A stretch of 64,000 nt of DNA, taken from the NCBI GenBank assembly GCA_026168455.1, contig CM047431.1, positions 24,555,365 to 24,619,364 on the forward strand, given 5' to 3'. The notes below the pieces were generated by a model. It saw only the letters and a list, made by a program, of their open reading frames with translations, ran no database searches and was not told the DNA's origin. Position numbers and translations under genes: made by a program. Each line of letters opens with the position of its first letter. Within the stretch, counting starts at the first letter, position 1. Below, one piece after another: positions 10,034 to 22,049 of the stretch. This DNA is from Theocolax elegans. Taxonomy: Eukaryota > Arthropoda > Insecta > Hymenoptera > Cerocephalidae.

Positions 10034-10929
10034 TCATAAAGCAGGTCTATCTATATCAGGATGGAGCGTCGATGGAATGTCAAGGCTGGTCGTGGATTTT
10101 CGCGGACGTTTGTTGTATTTGTTATCCGCATCCTCCAGCGCTGGTCTCTTAGGTGCCTGATGTAAAAGTGTGTGATGTCGTGACTTGCATTCTTTGCAAG
10201 TTTGACTTGTCGGGCACGAGAAAACCAGGTGACCCACCTTCATACAATTAAAACAGAGTCCTTCGCGTCGTACCAATTCACGACGTTGAGAGACACTCAG
10301 TTCCAAAAATTTCTGGCAGCGAATTGGGTGATGGGCTTCTTTGCAAACTGGGCATTTCAGTGTGCTGTTCTCTCTTATTGCTGTCCTTAATGATCGAACT
10401 GGTGCATAAGATCTTGTCGATGACTTCACATGGGGTGTTGTACGGGAAGTCGATTTCTTGGTTAATTCATTCGTTTTGAGTGCCCTGATCCGCCCTTGAA
10501 GAAAACTGGAGATTTCTTCGAAGTCTGGGAGACCATCTCGATCGGATGTTAACTTCTCCCAGTCCTTCCGCGTCACAGAATCGAGGGCCCGAACGATGAG
10601 GAAAACAAATAGATCGTCCCAATGTTGAGTGGCTCTTCCAAGCTTGGTTAAAGCTTCCCGTCGGGTGGATACTTCGTCCAGCAAAGTTTGAAGATTAGAT
10701 GAATCTTCCTTTATTACAGGCGTTAAGGATGTCAGTGCATCCAAATGGCGGGTAACTAGGAGTCGTTTGTCATCATAACGCTTAAGAAGTATTTTCCAAG
10801 CAATCTCATAATTGTCTTCAGTGATCGCAATCTTATTTAGTGCTTCCTTGGCTTCTCCATTCACTGCAGATTTCAAGAAGTGGAGTTTTTGAACTCCCGA
10901 AAGAGAGCCTTCCTGATGAACCAGAGAAC
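10034..10929 (-). CDS. gag: BEL/Pao Gag, 5'-truncated
   Basis: The open frame encodes the C-terminal two-thirds of a Pao-type Gag (DUF1759-like region followed by zinc knuckles). Recognisable parts are FSSLVHQEGSLSGVQKLHF at the open 5' edge, YEIAWKILLKRYDDKRLL, and then cysteine motifs CPVCKEAHHPIRC, CFNCMKVGHLVFSC and CKECKSRHH. The frame remains open upstream to about 10929, where the sequence becomes unrelated AT-rich DNA, so the N-terminus and start codon are lost. It ends at TGA (10036-10034) in the same frame as pol. Confidence 0.88.
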
Positions 10930-12250
10930 TAAAAATATTTAATATTTAATATTAATATTTCGTATTAGTTATTTGCTGCGAATTTTATCATATGTGAAAA
11001 ATTATTTTTCTCTTTTGTGTGTTTAATATATATATCCGCACATTTTTGTCAATTATTTAGACTAGTTTGTTAGTTAAATAATTGGCTACAAGAATTTTTG
11101 GTGTATTCGAGTTACATGAATATTCGGTGTATAACTTTAGTTGTTTAGACTTGTTAGTAAGTTAAATAATAAATTTTTTTTCCTTTCTGTTCAATTTACA
11201 TACCAAAAGGAAATATAAATAATTTCAATTCAGTAGTAAAATGAAGTATTTATTTAGTTTTTTCTAGGATACTATAAATATTTTTCACTAGGAAAAAAAA
11301 TTATCGTTTGAGACAACTATTGAAATAATTATTTTATTGCAAACCATCGGGGATTTACAACATATTGTAAATACCCCTACTCTTTTTATAAAATAGTTTA
11401 ATTAAAATTTGTGTGAGCAGTGTGAGTTATAAAGGAAAATTATTTGTGCTTGAATAAGCAAAATAATTAAATTATGTCGTGGTGTGTGTGAATTACAAAA
11501 CATTATATTTGTAAAATTAATTATTTTGGCTCGTTTGTGAATTAAATAATTTATTTTTTTTTACTTTCTTCCGTCATAATTTTTTTGCTGAAGTTATTAA
11601 CGGATTGAAATCTTGATTATTTCAATTTCCGCAACAAAATAAATTGTCCTTCTCGCCAATGAGGAATCTCTTGGATTATAACTGGCGAAATAGGTGTTTT
11701 GGGAAATCGTCAAAATTTACCATTGCGGGTAAATTAGCACGATATTGCTACGATATAGTGTATTGGTGTGTGAGTCACAAGACACTATTTTAAACAATAA
11801 TTATATAGATTTGAGAGCAAGTTAAATAATTAATTTAAATTTGGTGCGAGTGTTAAGTATGTGATTTGCCACAACTTTAACCAACAAATTTAAGTATTTT
11901 GTCCTTCTAAGGACGAAATAAATTTCGCTTAAAGAAAATCTTTTGGATTTTGATTAAGTGAATTAATTATGTTGGTACACTAGTCGGTGCATATTTACAA
12001 TTTATTGTAATTAAGCCGACACCAAATTTTTTTTACTCGTTGGAAGTAATAATTATTTTATTGTGGCGAGTTCAATAAAATAATTTCCAGTTAAAAATTA
12101 GGTACTTCCGAAGTATTTGAAACACTAGGGATTTCATCTGAAATTCCGGTTGAGAGTACTTCTCCCGACGTAACACGTCGGCTGCTACTGGTCAAAAAAA
12201 TAATGACTAGTAGTTATGAAGCCCAAATGGTCCAGCTTATGCATGAATCA
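10930..12250 (+). other. Hairpin-rich noncoding leader, probably of the downstream gypsy element
   Basis: No gene is seen. The strand is dense in short inverted repeats: GGGGATTTACAA with its partner TTGTAAATACCCC (about 11348-11379), CGCCA/TGGCG (about 11655-11690), GTCCTTCTAAGGAC (about 11900), GTCGG/CCGAC around TTTACAA/TTGTAA (about 11971-12020), CCGAC/GTCGG (about 12167-12182) and CTACTGGTCA/TGACTAGTAG (about 12184-12215). A loose TTAGTTAAATAATT-like motif recurs every few hundred bases. It lies between the truncated BEL gag and the gypsy gag, so it may be the long 5' leader or LTR of the latter. No matching 3' LTR copy was found by eye. Confidence 0.4.
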
Positions 12251-12293
12251 CGCATAGCTAGGGACATACGTCGGGAAACGAAGAAACTTCCAA

Positions 12294-13165
12294 TTGAATG
12301 CCAATTGGACAGTGTATGCCCGTTCTGTGAGTAGAGCCTCAAGCAACAATGAACGTCGTGATGAGTGTACGGAGAGACGTACTCATAAATGTCAGTCCAG
12401 CCGTAAACTCGACGACCGAGCTCAACTGGAGGTTCCGGTGCAAGGTCACAGCGAGAAGTCGGACATACGTAGAGAAACGCCACGAGAGAAGCGTGCGATT
12501 ATCAGACTGCTCGCGAACCATCTCGAAAGAGATCCGACTCTCGAAGGACGACAGATGGCCGACAAGCGAATAGGAATTCTCCTACCAGGAGACGTAGGAG
12601 TTCCCGGACGGATAATGGAGATGACCGTCATGAGAGAGACTCCTACGAGGCCAGGCCAAGGTATCGTGAAGACGATTACCAAACGCACGATTGCACAGGG
12701 TGTGCACGATCGGACAGGGTGCGCACAAGAACTTTGTATCTGGAACATGTTCTTTGATGGTGAGACCGAAAAGGACGCGGAAGAGTTTCTGAACCGTTTG
12801 CACGATTTCGAAAATGACAATGAGTTAACTGTTCTGAAATAGAACAGTTCAATCATCTCTTCGAGATTGGCGTGAATTTGAAGATCGAGTACTTGAATGA
12901 GTATGGCCATATCATAAAAGACGAAGATTTACTCATCGAGCTACGATCAAGAACACAAAATGAGGGAGAAAAGGCTACGATATTTTTAAACTGTTTCAGA
13001 GCGATCGTAAACAGATTCAAATATCCTCCCTTAATAGAGCAACAAGTGAAGATGGCCTATTCTCAGATGCGGCCAGATTACCATAGGTACATACCAGTAC
13101 AAAAAATCAGGAATTTTTCTGATTTGACAATTTACGGTAAAGAGTGCGAGCAGCACTTAACATGA
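12294..13165 (+). pseudogene. gypsy-type Gag remnant
   Basis: Two frames carry Ty3-type Gag sequence. The first ends with FFDGETEKDAEEFLNRL (about 12750-12800). The second (12872-13165) contains LIELRSRTQNEGEKATIFL, the usual capsid segment in which a Glu/Arg-rich motif precedes the FLxxxRAIVNRFKYPP pattern, and ends with YGKECEQHLT. A stop at about 12840 and a frame change separate them. It would have formed the capsid of the retrotransposon particle. Upstream frames from 12294 are less certain. Confidence 0.65.
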
Positions 13166-14949
13166 GACACAAAATCCTCTAGTTCCAACGTTAAGCGCGA
13201 AAAGCTTGTACCAGAAGCTTTCCTGAAACAAAGTGGTGGAGCACGAGTTTCGGGTAAAGTGGCGACTGTTACTGAGCACAGTAAGGACAAGTCTTCTCAT
13301 TCGGTTCCCTCATTCGGATTAACAGTCGTCTAAGAAAGCTATTAAGAAGAAGAAGAATAAGAAATATGCGAAGACTCGTCAAACTCTTATTCAAGCGAAT
13401 ACGAAGCAGCCGATGTGTACGGTACATCGAACGTCGTTAATGGTTTTCAGAACAGTACGGCAAATCGAAATCCGTACCGTATGTGCCTGTTGCTCAACAG
13501 TCACCTGGTGAACAAAAGCGGATCTCGAGCAAGAGAGATAGATGTTCTTTGACAAATTCTCAACCGCTCCAGCAAAACACTTTTGTCTAACAATAAGATA
13601 CAAAACCTGGTGTAGTATGTGCAACCACAGGGGATAGCAGTAAATCCAATGAACCAAAGCACCAACTGTTTCGGCGTGTGTTTTGACATGTCAAAATGTT
13701 GGTTTCACATGTTAAAATGCGGAAATATTGGGCACTGAGCCGTGCTCTACCGAATTGGTAGCAGAGGAGTGCCAGCTATGTAGACCCAGTGACGTTGCAC
13801 TCCAAATGTGTCCTAACTGCGTCAGGTTCCTCCAAAACGTGGGAACCCTAACTCTGGGAAGAACCCTCTAAATTGTTTAAGAAGTTTAGCAGATCATTTG
13901 CTGACTTTTCTCAAGTCCCTAACGGAGATCAAAATCCCGCTCAGACCGAAGTTGGTGTTGAAAGTAAGCCTGAGTGTAAGGATCCTAAACGTTCCAGGGA
14001 TTCGACAAATGGAAAAGTTCCTCGAACACAATCTGTGAATCCAACCCCAGCTTTGCAAGGTAAAACAGAACAAGGACCCTTATAAGACCAACAAAAGCAT
14101 GAGGCTAACGACTGGGCTAAGGAACTCCAAAGGCTTAGCACAATTGCAGTGAATGACTTTAGTTGTTGCTTATCATCACTCCATTATGACACACCTAGTA
14201 AAGAGGAGAAGAAGCCCTTGGTGGAGAAGGGAATTGGCCTTAATAACGAGCCCTTATGGAGAAGGTAGTTGTTAATGATGTGTACAGCATGATGACATCA
14301 ACTCTTTACAGTTCAAATCGGAACACATCAAGGAAACCAGTTAGTGTAATCGAAAAAGGTAATAAACTAAAAGACGCAAAATACATCGAACATTATTACA
14401 AGAAAATATAACTAAAAAAATACGCAGGCGAAAATTCACACTCTCAAGACCAAATTATTTTCGAAGATAGAAGTGAACCTATTAGTATAAGTAACGCCAT
14501 CAATAAAATTCATTTCAATGAAACTGATGAGCTAGAAATCGCTTAATACGATAAATTGAAATATCTCTATTTAGAATTAAAAAAGCTAGAAAATAGCCAT
14601 TTGAAACAAGACGTTAACATTTTGCCTCTTGCTTCCTCTAGTTATGAGATCTTAGAAATATTATTTCTGTTACAATGTAATAATATGGAATTTTGCAAGC
14701 TCACTACACTCTTCTCTCATTTAGAAAAGATAATAGAAGTCGATCTCACAGAATTCGTCAACTAAGATCAGTTAGATAGAAATCTTAATTTAATACGCGA
14801 AGCAAAAAGTATTATCAAGGAAAGAAAATTAAAAATAAATCAGTTAAGGAAGAAATTTCAATTTTTATAACAGCGGAAAAATTCACGCTACTCGATAAAG
14901 CAAATTAAATAAAAAGCTTACTGAGGTTAGACCATTTAACTGGACACCA
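13166..14949 (+). pseudogene. Degenerate gag C-terminus to protease region
   Basis: Open frames are short and shifted. A zinc-knuckle trace (KCGNIGH) is visible near 13715-13735, as expected between capsid and protease. No DTG or DSG protease motif could be found, so the protease is deleted or too decayed to see. The 14340-14950 part shows coding-like composition but no family I can name. Confidence 0.4.
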
Positions 14950-15645
14950 GAGACAATATAGTAAAAATTTAATCAAAGATTATGCTGACAGGTTCTATAT
15001 CGAAGCAGACAAATTACCAGCTACGAACTTAATGATACACGAATTACCAGTAACTAGCAAAATTCCCATTTGTCTTAAACCGTTTAGACAATCTTACTTG
15101 CTCAGACAAGAAATAAATAGACAAGTACAAGAACTACTTAACAACGACAATATCGAAACTTCGACCAATGCTTTCTTGGCACCCATCTTTTATGTTGACA
15201 AAAAACCTGATGCCTCCGGAAATAAAAATTATAGAGTGATCATAGATTTAAAAAATTGAATAGCGTGAATCTTGACTACAACTTTTCGGTACCTAACATC
15301 ACCGATATTCTAGATGAAATAGGAAATTTTAATTATTTTAGCACTTGGGATTTGTCTTCCGGATATCACCAAGCCATGATAATGAAAGAAGACTGACACG
15401 TAACTGCTTTCGCATACGATCTCGGTTTATTCCATTTCAAAAGATTGCTTTTTGGACTAAAACTTAGCGCTCCAGTATTTCTAGCAACTATGGCATTATT
15501 TATTTTTTCTAAAACATTTGACGAACACTGTAGAACATTAAATATTCTATTCAAAAAACTAAGAGAGGCAAATCTAACCTTACCACCGAGCAAATGCGAA
15601 TTTTTAAAGGAGCGAAATAGTTTATCTTGGGCATATTATTAGTAA
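14950..15645 (+). pseudogene. gypsy RT remnant, N-terminal and palm
   Basis: The frame 15032-15259 holds the RT entry region (PFRQSYLLRQEINRQVQELL; then a DKKPDASGNKNYRVIIDL strand typical of Ty3 RT). A TGA follows. Then come FSTWDLSSGYHQ (the LDLxxGYHQ motif, with its catalytic Asp) and, at 15445-15642, FGLKLSAPVF with HCRTLNILFKKLREANLTL. The YxDD motif is not preserved: where it should lie, before the HCRTLN piece, the sequence reads FSKTF. At least two in-frame stops and a shift make it non-functional. Confidence 0.75.
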
Positions 15646-16440
15646 AAAGGACTTACTTCCAAATCCAAAGAAAATTGTAGCAGTTAAAAAATTTCTTGCA
15701 TCAAAAACATCTAAAAATGTTAAACAATTTTTAGGGATTGCTAGTTATTATAGACGTTTCATTGATAATTTTGCATATATAGCTAAACCATTAAATAATT
15801 TACTTAAAAGGAATCAATCTTTCATTTGGAGTGACGAAGCACCAGAAGCATTTGAAACATCAAGAGACAAATTGTGCGTACCACCTGTTCTCATACATCC
15901 GAATTTCGAAGAGAAATTTCACGTTACTACTGATACTGGGTTAAGCCATAGTGCTGTGCTTTCTCGAGGAGAAATCGAAAAAGATAGACCTGTAGCCTTT
16001 GTCTTCCGAAGACTAACTTAATGCAAAATGAATTATTATACTTTCAATAAGGAAGCTCTTGCTAATATACGTGATCTCCCAGTTTTAACCATATCTCTTC
16101 AGTAGAAAATTTACATTAATTACGGATCACCGTCCGCTAGTATGGCTTAATACGTTAAAAGATCCGAGCTCAAGAGTCACACGATGGAAACTCAAACTAG
16201 CCGAATATGATTTCGATGTTGGGTATAAACCAGGAAACATAAATCTAAATGCCGACGCTCTCTTCAGAAACCCTGTTATATCATCGAATCCTTTCGAGGA
16301 GAATATTAAAATGCAAGATAAACCAATCGACACGTCATCTTCAAAATGCAAGAGTACGAAAACTAACTTCGACGTAATACCAATTCCAGCAGGTTACAAA
16401 AATCTAAATATAAAGACGCTATAAGAAACTTACTACCTAA
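15646..16440 (+). pseudogene. gypsy RT thumb and RNase H remnant
   Basis: The thumb/connection appears as ASKTSKNVKQFLGIASYYRR near 15700-15760. RNase H-like sequence follows: FHVTTDTGLSHSAVLSRGE near 15920-15980, then NKEALANI near 16045, DHRPLVWL-like sequence near 16125 and SRVTRWKLKLAEYDFDVGY near 16170-16225. Frames change several times. The order and spacing are those of Ty3 elements. Confidence 0.7.
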
Positions 16441-16582
16441 AAGATACAAGAGAGCCGATCATAAAGACGACACTGAACTTCTCGACGCGTCAAAAGGTTG
16501 CATAAATTTGGGTACGCGAGACTACCTCGAAGCACCGCCCCACACCGCGCACGATGAAAGCTAAACTGAGAGCGCGGCTGCT

Positions 16583-17264
16583 GTGGAAGAAAAACATAAA
16601 AACGAAGTTAACGAAAACAGCGCTTATTCGACAGAATTTCTCAATGAAACAAAGCAAGAGATACCCAGAGTGAACATAGATGTAGTTGGGCCAATAGAAA
16701 AAACCGAATCTAACACTTCCTACATCTTAACCATGCAAGATATTTTCACAAAATTTGTAGCCGTTGTGCCTATACCGGATCAAACTGCAACCACTAGTGG
16801 CGATGCAATCATTAAAAGTTAATTTGTACGTTCAAAGCACCCACCTCTATTCTCTCAGAAACACCCAAGACTTTTCAAATAAATAAATTAAGAGACTAAC
16901 TAAATGATTTAAAATTAAACAATTTAGAACCACTGCCTTTAGGCCTAGTTCCAACCCCGTCGAAAGATATTACAGCTCTTTGGGAGACTACTTACGGACC
17001 TTTACAAATAAAAACGACCAATGGGAAACTCGGATTGATTTATCGACCTTTAGTTACAACACTAGTAAACACGAAGGCTCAAATTTCACACCTTTCGAAC
17101 GAGTATTCGGGCGAATAGCACGAGTACGCTCAGGTAACCCTGACCCCGAAGCCAGAGATCGATTACCCTCTTACGCTGATTTATAACTGATCTTATAATA
17201 CGTTTAAACAACATTAGAGAAATAGCCACAGTAAAGATTTTAAAAGCAAAACAAGAAAGTAAAT
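16583..17264 (+). pseudogene. gypsy integrase remnant, 5' part
   Basis: The core starts with VNIDVVGPIEKTESNT (first catalytic Asp) and FVAVVPIPDQTATTSGDAI. The zinc-binding H2C2 region expected before it is absent, and so is the strand with the second Asp. The frame then shifts to a piece with VERYYSSLGDYLRTF (catalytic Glu) and STFSYNTSKHEGSNFTPFE, as in the intact minus-strand gypsy integrase in this window. The coding sequence stops at 17264 where the LINE begins; the continuation is at 24239. Confidence 0.75.
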
Positions 17265-17275
17265 GTCCGTCCAAG

Positions 17276-18776
17276 ATGGCGGGAAGTAAAGAACCGCCTG
17301 ACATTCGCTCCGATAAGTTTTTTAAATGTCATCAGAAAATAAAGGTTGGAGTAGTTGTTTGTTTAATATGTAAAAACGCGTACCATACTAGTGATTTTAA
17401 GATATAGAAAAACACAAAAAGAATAAGTGATATTTTTGTTATTTGCCCGAAATATGATAAACTGAAACTAACCTTAAAAAGTAGTGAAAATGTGCTATGT
17501 AATGATGCAAAAATGATTATTGCCGAAATCAAATCAATGCAAAAGTTACAAATTAAAAACCAAATTATAAGCGGAATTATGAGTGATAGTGCTAAGAACC
17601 AAGAAGAATCGATGTATGAAGACCATAGTGAATTTGAAACCATGAAAATCGAAAATGTTATATTAAAGGAGTTAAACACTGAACTAAAAGAAAAGAATCA
17701 ACTACTCAAAGAACTTTTAAACAAAGAAAAAGAAAATGAAGTAACTAAAATCAACAAGAAGTCATATGCTAAGCCACTGATAAAACCCAAACCTATTAAT
17801 AAACCGATACCTAAAATAATATTAAAAAAAAAAGAAAAGAAGAGAATATAGCGACAATAGTGCAAACCTATTAATAAACCGACACCTCAAATAATGTTAA
17901 AAAAAAAGAAAAGAAAAGAAGAGAATATAGCGACAATAGTGCAAAGAACGTCTCATTATTTAATTAAATATAAAACCATTAAAACTCGAAACGTTACAGT
18001 AAAAGGTGATAGTGAAGTTGTAATAAAATGTATAAACGAGGATAGTGTAAATAATGCAATTAATATATTAAACTCAAAACTATCTAAATTATGTACAGTA
18101 GAAAAAGAGCAAGTAATGAAACCTAAAATAAAAATAATTGGCATAGATAATATTGAAAAAATGAGTAATAAAAAACTAGAATACGACATTAACAAAAGAA
18201 ATTTTAACAGCTGTGAAAGTAAAGGCGTGGTTTTACACACGTATATTAATCCACGAAGCAAGTTAACTACGGCAATATTGGAAGTGTCAGCAGAAATCCA
18301 TAAAGACATCAGAGACAGTAAGAACACAATTTACGTTGGTCATCAAAACTGCAGAGTCTTTGACTTGATATCGGTCAAACCTTGTTATAAGTGTCGACGT
18401 TAGTACTGCTAAATGCATTAATAATTCAATATGTTTAAAATGTGCAGGTGCTCATAAAACTACAGAATGTAATTCAGACAATCACTATTGTTGTCATAAT
18501 TGTAAGTTCAGTAATGAGAAGTATAAAACAAAATACGATATTAAACATACCGCAGTAGATACACTTAAATGTGAAATTTTAAAAACAAAGATTAAAAAAT
18601 ATATTGACAGGACAAAATATGAAATTGCACCAATAGTACCAAAATATATTGGAAAAGTAGATAACTTTTTGTCTAGCACAATGGAAAGAAGTCAACCTAT
18701 TCTGGCAACATCGTCAAAATTAACAAGACACAGAAGCAGTTCATTGAGCACGTTATCCCTAAATTATAAAAAATAA
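17276..18776 (+). pseudogene. LINE ORF1 (RNA-binding protein) remnant
   Basis: The reading frame starts at ATG 17276. The N-terminus has an FFKCHQ...CLICKNAYHTSDF zinc-finger-like pattern. A Lys/Glu-rich, coiled-coil-like segment follows (17492-17851), then an RRM-like region (17894-18380), and then three cysteine-rich motifs near 18375-18520 (CYKCR, CLKCAGAHKTTEC, CCHNCK), as in ORF1 proteins of the Jockey/CR1 group. A 75-bp stretch is tandemly duplicated at about 17790-17940. Stops at 17404, 17851 and 18403 and frame changes break it. It ends at TAA 18774-18776, overlapping the ORF2 ATG. Confidence 0.75.
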
Positions 18777-20631
18777 TGTCACAAGTTTTAATTTTAACAG
18801 AAGATTTACAAAACAATATTATAAAAAAGGAAACAAATTTACATGATTTAACCGCATTGAATGGCAACTTGAAATTTAGAAAAGAATATATTTTATATAT
18901 TAACATCAGAACGAAGAGTTTTTTACAATAAATGGGTATAAAATATTTTATAACGATAGTAGAGTAAACAAATCAGATGGTGTCGTTATGTATTTGAAGG
19001 ACTACATTACAGAAACCCCTGAAATAATTGAGATAAATAAAATAAAAATAATAAATTCCAAAATTTCTATAGAAAATAATAAAGAAATATTAATTTCTCT
19101 TGTATATAGTTCACATGATATTCCTGAAACAGAATTTATACTAAATATAAAGAAGTTAATTTTTGAAAATAAAAAAAACCAAAAATCATTTAATCATAGG
19201 AGATTTTAATATTGATCTGTTAAAGATGGAAGCTATTGGGCAATAATTACTTAATTGCTTACTTGAAAGTGGATATGCACCGAGTTTTCAGGGCATAACA
19301 AGACCATCTCTGGATAACTGCAATACAGGAACATGCATTGATAACATCTTTATAAAAACTGAAGTAGTTAACTACAACACATTTACTTTAACTGTCCCTT
19401 TTAATGACCACTATTCTTTGATTATGACTATAGAAAAATTAGAAAATCAAAGATAAATAATACTATTAAAATGATTGATTATACTAAATTAATCAAAATA
19501 GCTAACAACGAAAATTGGACAGAAATTTTAAATATGCAGAATCCAAATATTGCAACAAATTCTCTAATTGAAAAAATACAATATTGTATAAATAAAGTTA
19601 AACAGAGTATAAAGATAAATTAAAATAAGAATAATTTCAATCCTAGAAATAGGTGGAATACAATATGAAATCCTGTAAAACTAAAGAAAGTTTAGATTTA
19701 TTTTGGAGAAAAATCCTAGCTTAGAAAATAAGTTGTTCTATAGAAATTATACTAAAGTACTAGATAAAATTATAAACAAAGCAAAAGAATTATATGAAAA
19801 AGAGCAAATAGAAAAAAATTCTAGCAATTCAAAAAATCTATGGCAAATATAAATGAAAAACTGGGGAGAAAAGTAACAAAAAGGTTGGGGTTAATTGCAT
19901 AATTGGAAACAATAAAAAGAAAAGTGATGATGAATTGCTAATAATATGAACAAATTTTTTACTAATATAGGTAAAACTTTAAGCGATAAAATACAAACAG
20001 AAACAAATGAAAATTTAAAATTGCCACAATTCAATTCAAATAGCATTTTTATTACACTCACATATGCATATATGAAATCGAAAATATAATAATAAATTTA
20101 AAGAATAAAAATGGAGGAGTAGATAATATTAATGCAAAAACAATAAAATGCCTATCTCGTTTTTTAATATTACCATTAGTACATGTCATAAATTTATGTA
20201 TAGAAAAAACTACTTGGCCAAGTGCACTAAAAACAGCAGAAATAATTCCGATTCACAAAAGTAGCAAGAAACATAAATAACGAATTATAAACCTATTTCG
20301 CTTATTTCAAACTTAGCAAAAATTTTCGAAAAAATTATATTCACTAGATTAATTAAGTTTATAAATGACAGTAACATACTAGCAAACAACCAATATGGTT
20401 TTAGGAAAAACAAAAGTACTAAGGATGCATTAAACTACATAACCAACATAATATACAATAACCTAGATTCAAACACTCTAATAGCAGTAACTTTCCTTGA
20501 TTTAGCCAAAGCTTTTGATACTGTTAACCATACTATTTTGTTGGATAAATTATATAGGTATACGGAATTAGGTGTAAAGCGCAGAAGTTGATAAAAAATT
20601 ATCTAAGTAATAGGGAACAAAGGGTAAAAGT
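18776..20631 (+). pseudogene. LINE ORF2, endonuclease and RT N-terminal half
   Basis: ORF2 starts at ATG 18776-18778, sharing an A with the ORF1 stop. The APE-type endonuclease shows YINIRT at the start, SDGVVMYLKDYI near 18975, IIGDFNIDLL near 19192-19225 after a frameshift, and FNDHYSLIM near 19402. The RT half begins near 20090 (NGGVDNI), followed by IIPIHKS, NQYGFRKNKST, and FLDLAKAFDTVNH near 20500, which holds the first catalytic Asp. Several frameshifts and stops are present. The frame is cut at 20631 by the solo LTR and continues at 22050. Confidence 0.8.
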
Positions 20632-22049
20632 TGTGACATTGTAGTTATACTACATGTCACTTAGAAATAAAATAGCGAGACAAGGTATAGTATAGCACCT
20701 GTCAAGCTTACTATGCGAAGTAAGCGTGCTATACATACCAATTAAGTCCTAATAGACACACATATGCGAATGTGTGAAACCGGAATAGGCTTACAGTGCG
20801 TAGTAAGTAGGAGAACCCGAAGCAAAGGAGATGCGACTCCTGACTGCGCACAATTGCACACACACACACACTGCTCCGTTGATCCAGCATCCTAATGCCT
20901 TCTCCAGCACCAGGAATGACCCGTACCATATCCCCAGGTCCCATCTAGCCTTGATTGCCCTCTCCAGCACCCAAGAGAAGCCTCCGATGTTGAGCAGCCC
21001 AGGTGAAGACTCCAGGCCTTGGAATGAGGTAGCGCCCTTGCGCTCAAGCAATGGTGTACTGCCAACCAGAGTACCTGAAACGGTAATTAATTACCAAGTT
21101 GGTCGACTACTAAGGAACGAGGATGGACAAGCTATAACCAAGCATAGCTTCTCCCAGGTATGTCAGCAGGACCAAAAGGAAAGGAGATGACAGGTCTAGT
21201 TTGAGGTTATGGCAGACACAAACAAACATCTATATAGAGCCCGAGGAAAGTAGATAAATTACCTCGGCGGCACTCCAAAGGACGACGACGATTCACCGAC
21301 GCCTGGCTCTGCTCACTGAGGGCTGTTATGGGGCGCCGATGTGCTCCAGCTGTCCGGACACTCCGAGCCGAAGATCCCGTATTGACAACATACGGCACCT
21401 GCAACGAAGAAACTCGAGGGGCTCGATTTAGCTTCAAATCAAGGTAACACGGAACGAGTTTAAAGCTTACCTTGAAGATAGTCTTCTCAGCAGGGCCGCA
21501 GTTACTCAATCGCCATCCAGCACCACGAAGTCAACGTCGTCGACGACATCTCCGTCGAGGCAGCGAAATCACGGCCCGAGCGGCCAGTACGAACCGAGCC
21601 GAGCGCGCACGACTCGAGATGCGAGAGTAGGCGCGCCTGCGCAATACGCAGGGAAGAAACTCTCTCGCTTCGTGCGTGCCGATAATCGACAGACTGCGAC
21701 CGACCACCGACCTTGTTAGACGCAAATACCGCAATTTTGAAGGCTACGTGTGTGTCAGAGGGATCCAGGAGACGAGCGTCCAGGTGAGCCGTGCTCCTTC
21801 CTCCCAAATCCAGCTTCTTTAAAGTGTGTGTGCGCGACGCGTAGTTAGGTGCGGGACGGCCCGCAATCGCGCGAATGCGAGCGATCGCGGCCAACGTGAC
21901 TGGCAATTTTTGAACGGCAAAGCCGCTGCTTTGCCGTGTAATACTTAAGAGCACATTAAGTGCAATAAACCTGCGATCTCTTTTTAACGAAGTTGTTTGA
22001 TTTGTGTTTTAACCGTGACTCCACCCTAATCCCCAGTGGACACGTCACA
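20632..22049. repeat. Solo LTR (1418 bp) with AAGT target duplication
   Basis: The insertion begins TGTGAC and ends GTCACA, so it has the TG...CA ends and 6-bp inverted termini of an LTR. AAGT is duplicated at 20628-20631 and 22050-22053. It splits the LINE RT precisely: the coding sense before it (NYLSNREQRVKV) resumes after it. There is no gag or pol between the ends, so it is a solo LTR left by recombination. It contains a (CA) run at 20862-20874, a CpG-rich portion (21480-21900) and AATAAA near 21964. The 4-bp duplication fits Ty3/gypsy or BEL; no internal part identifies the family. Confidence 0.9.

Larger units (their letters stand above)
3789..10929 (-). mobile_element. BEL/Pao LTR retrotransposon, 5'-truncated and rearranged at its 3' side
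   Basis: The minus strand carries gag with zinc knuckles followed in the same frame by a long pol in the BEL/Pao order: aspartic protease, RT, RNase H, integrase and a C-terminal DUF5641-like region. A purine-rich tract (AAGGCGGGCGGGA on the minus strand) and a TGTTCGCG LTR start follow pol twice, at 6117 and at 4429. The 5' LTR and the gag N-terminus are missing, with homology ending at about 10929. Between 3789 and 6117 the LTR and pol 3' end are duplicated and partly inverted. The long open pol and near-identical duplicate copies suggest recent activity. Confidence 0.9.

Noticed and set aside
21207..21954. Arg/Ser-rich frames on the minus strand of the solo LTR
   Set aside because: They lie within an LTR promoter region with high CpG; no domain, and they overlap each other.
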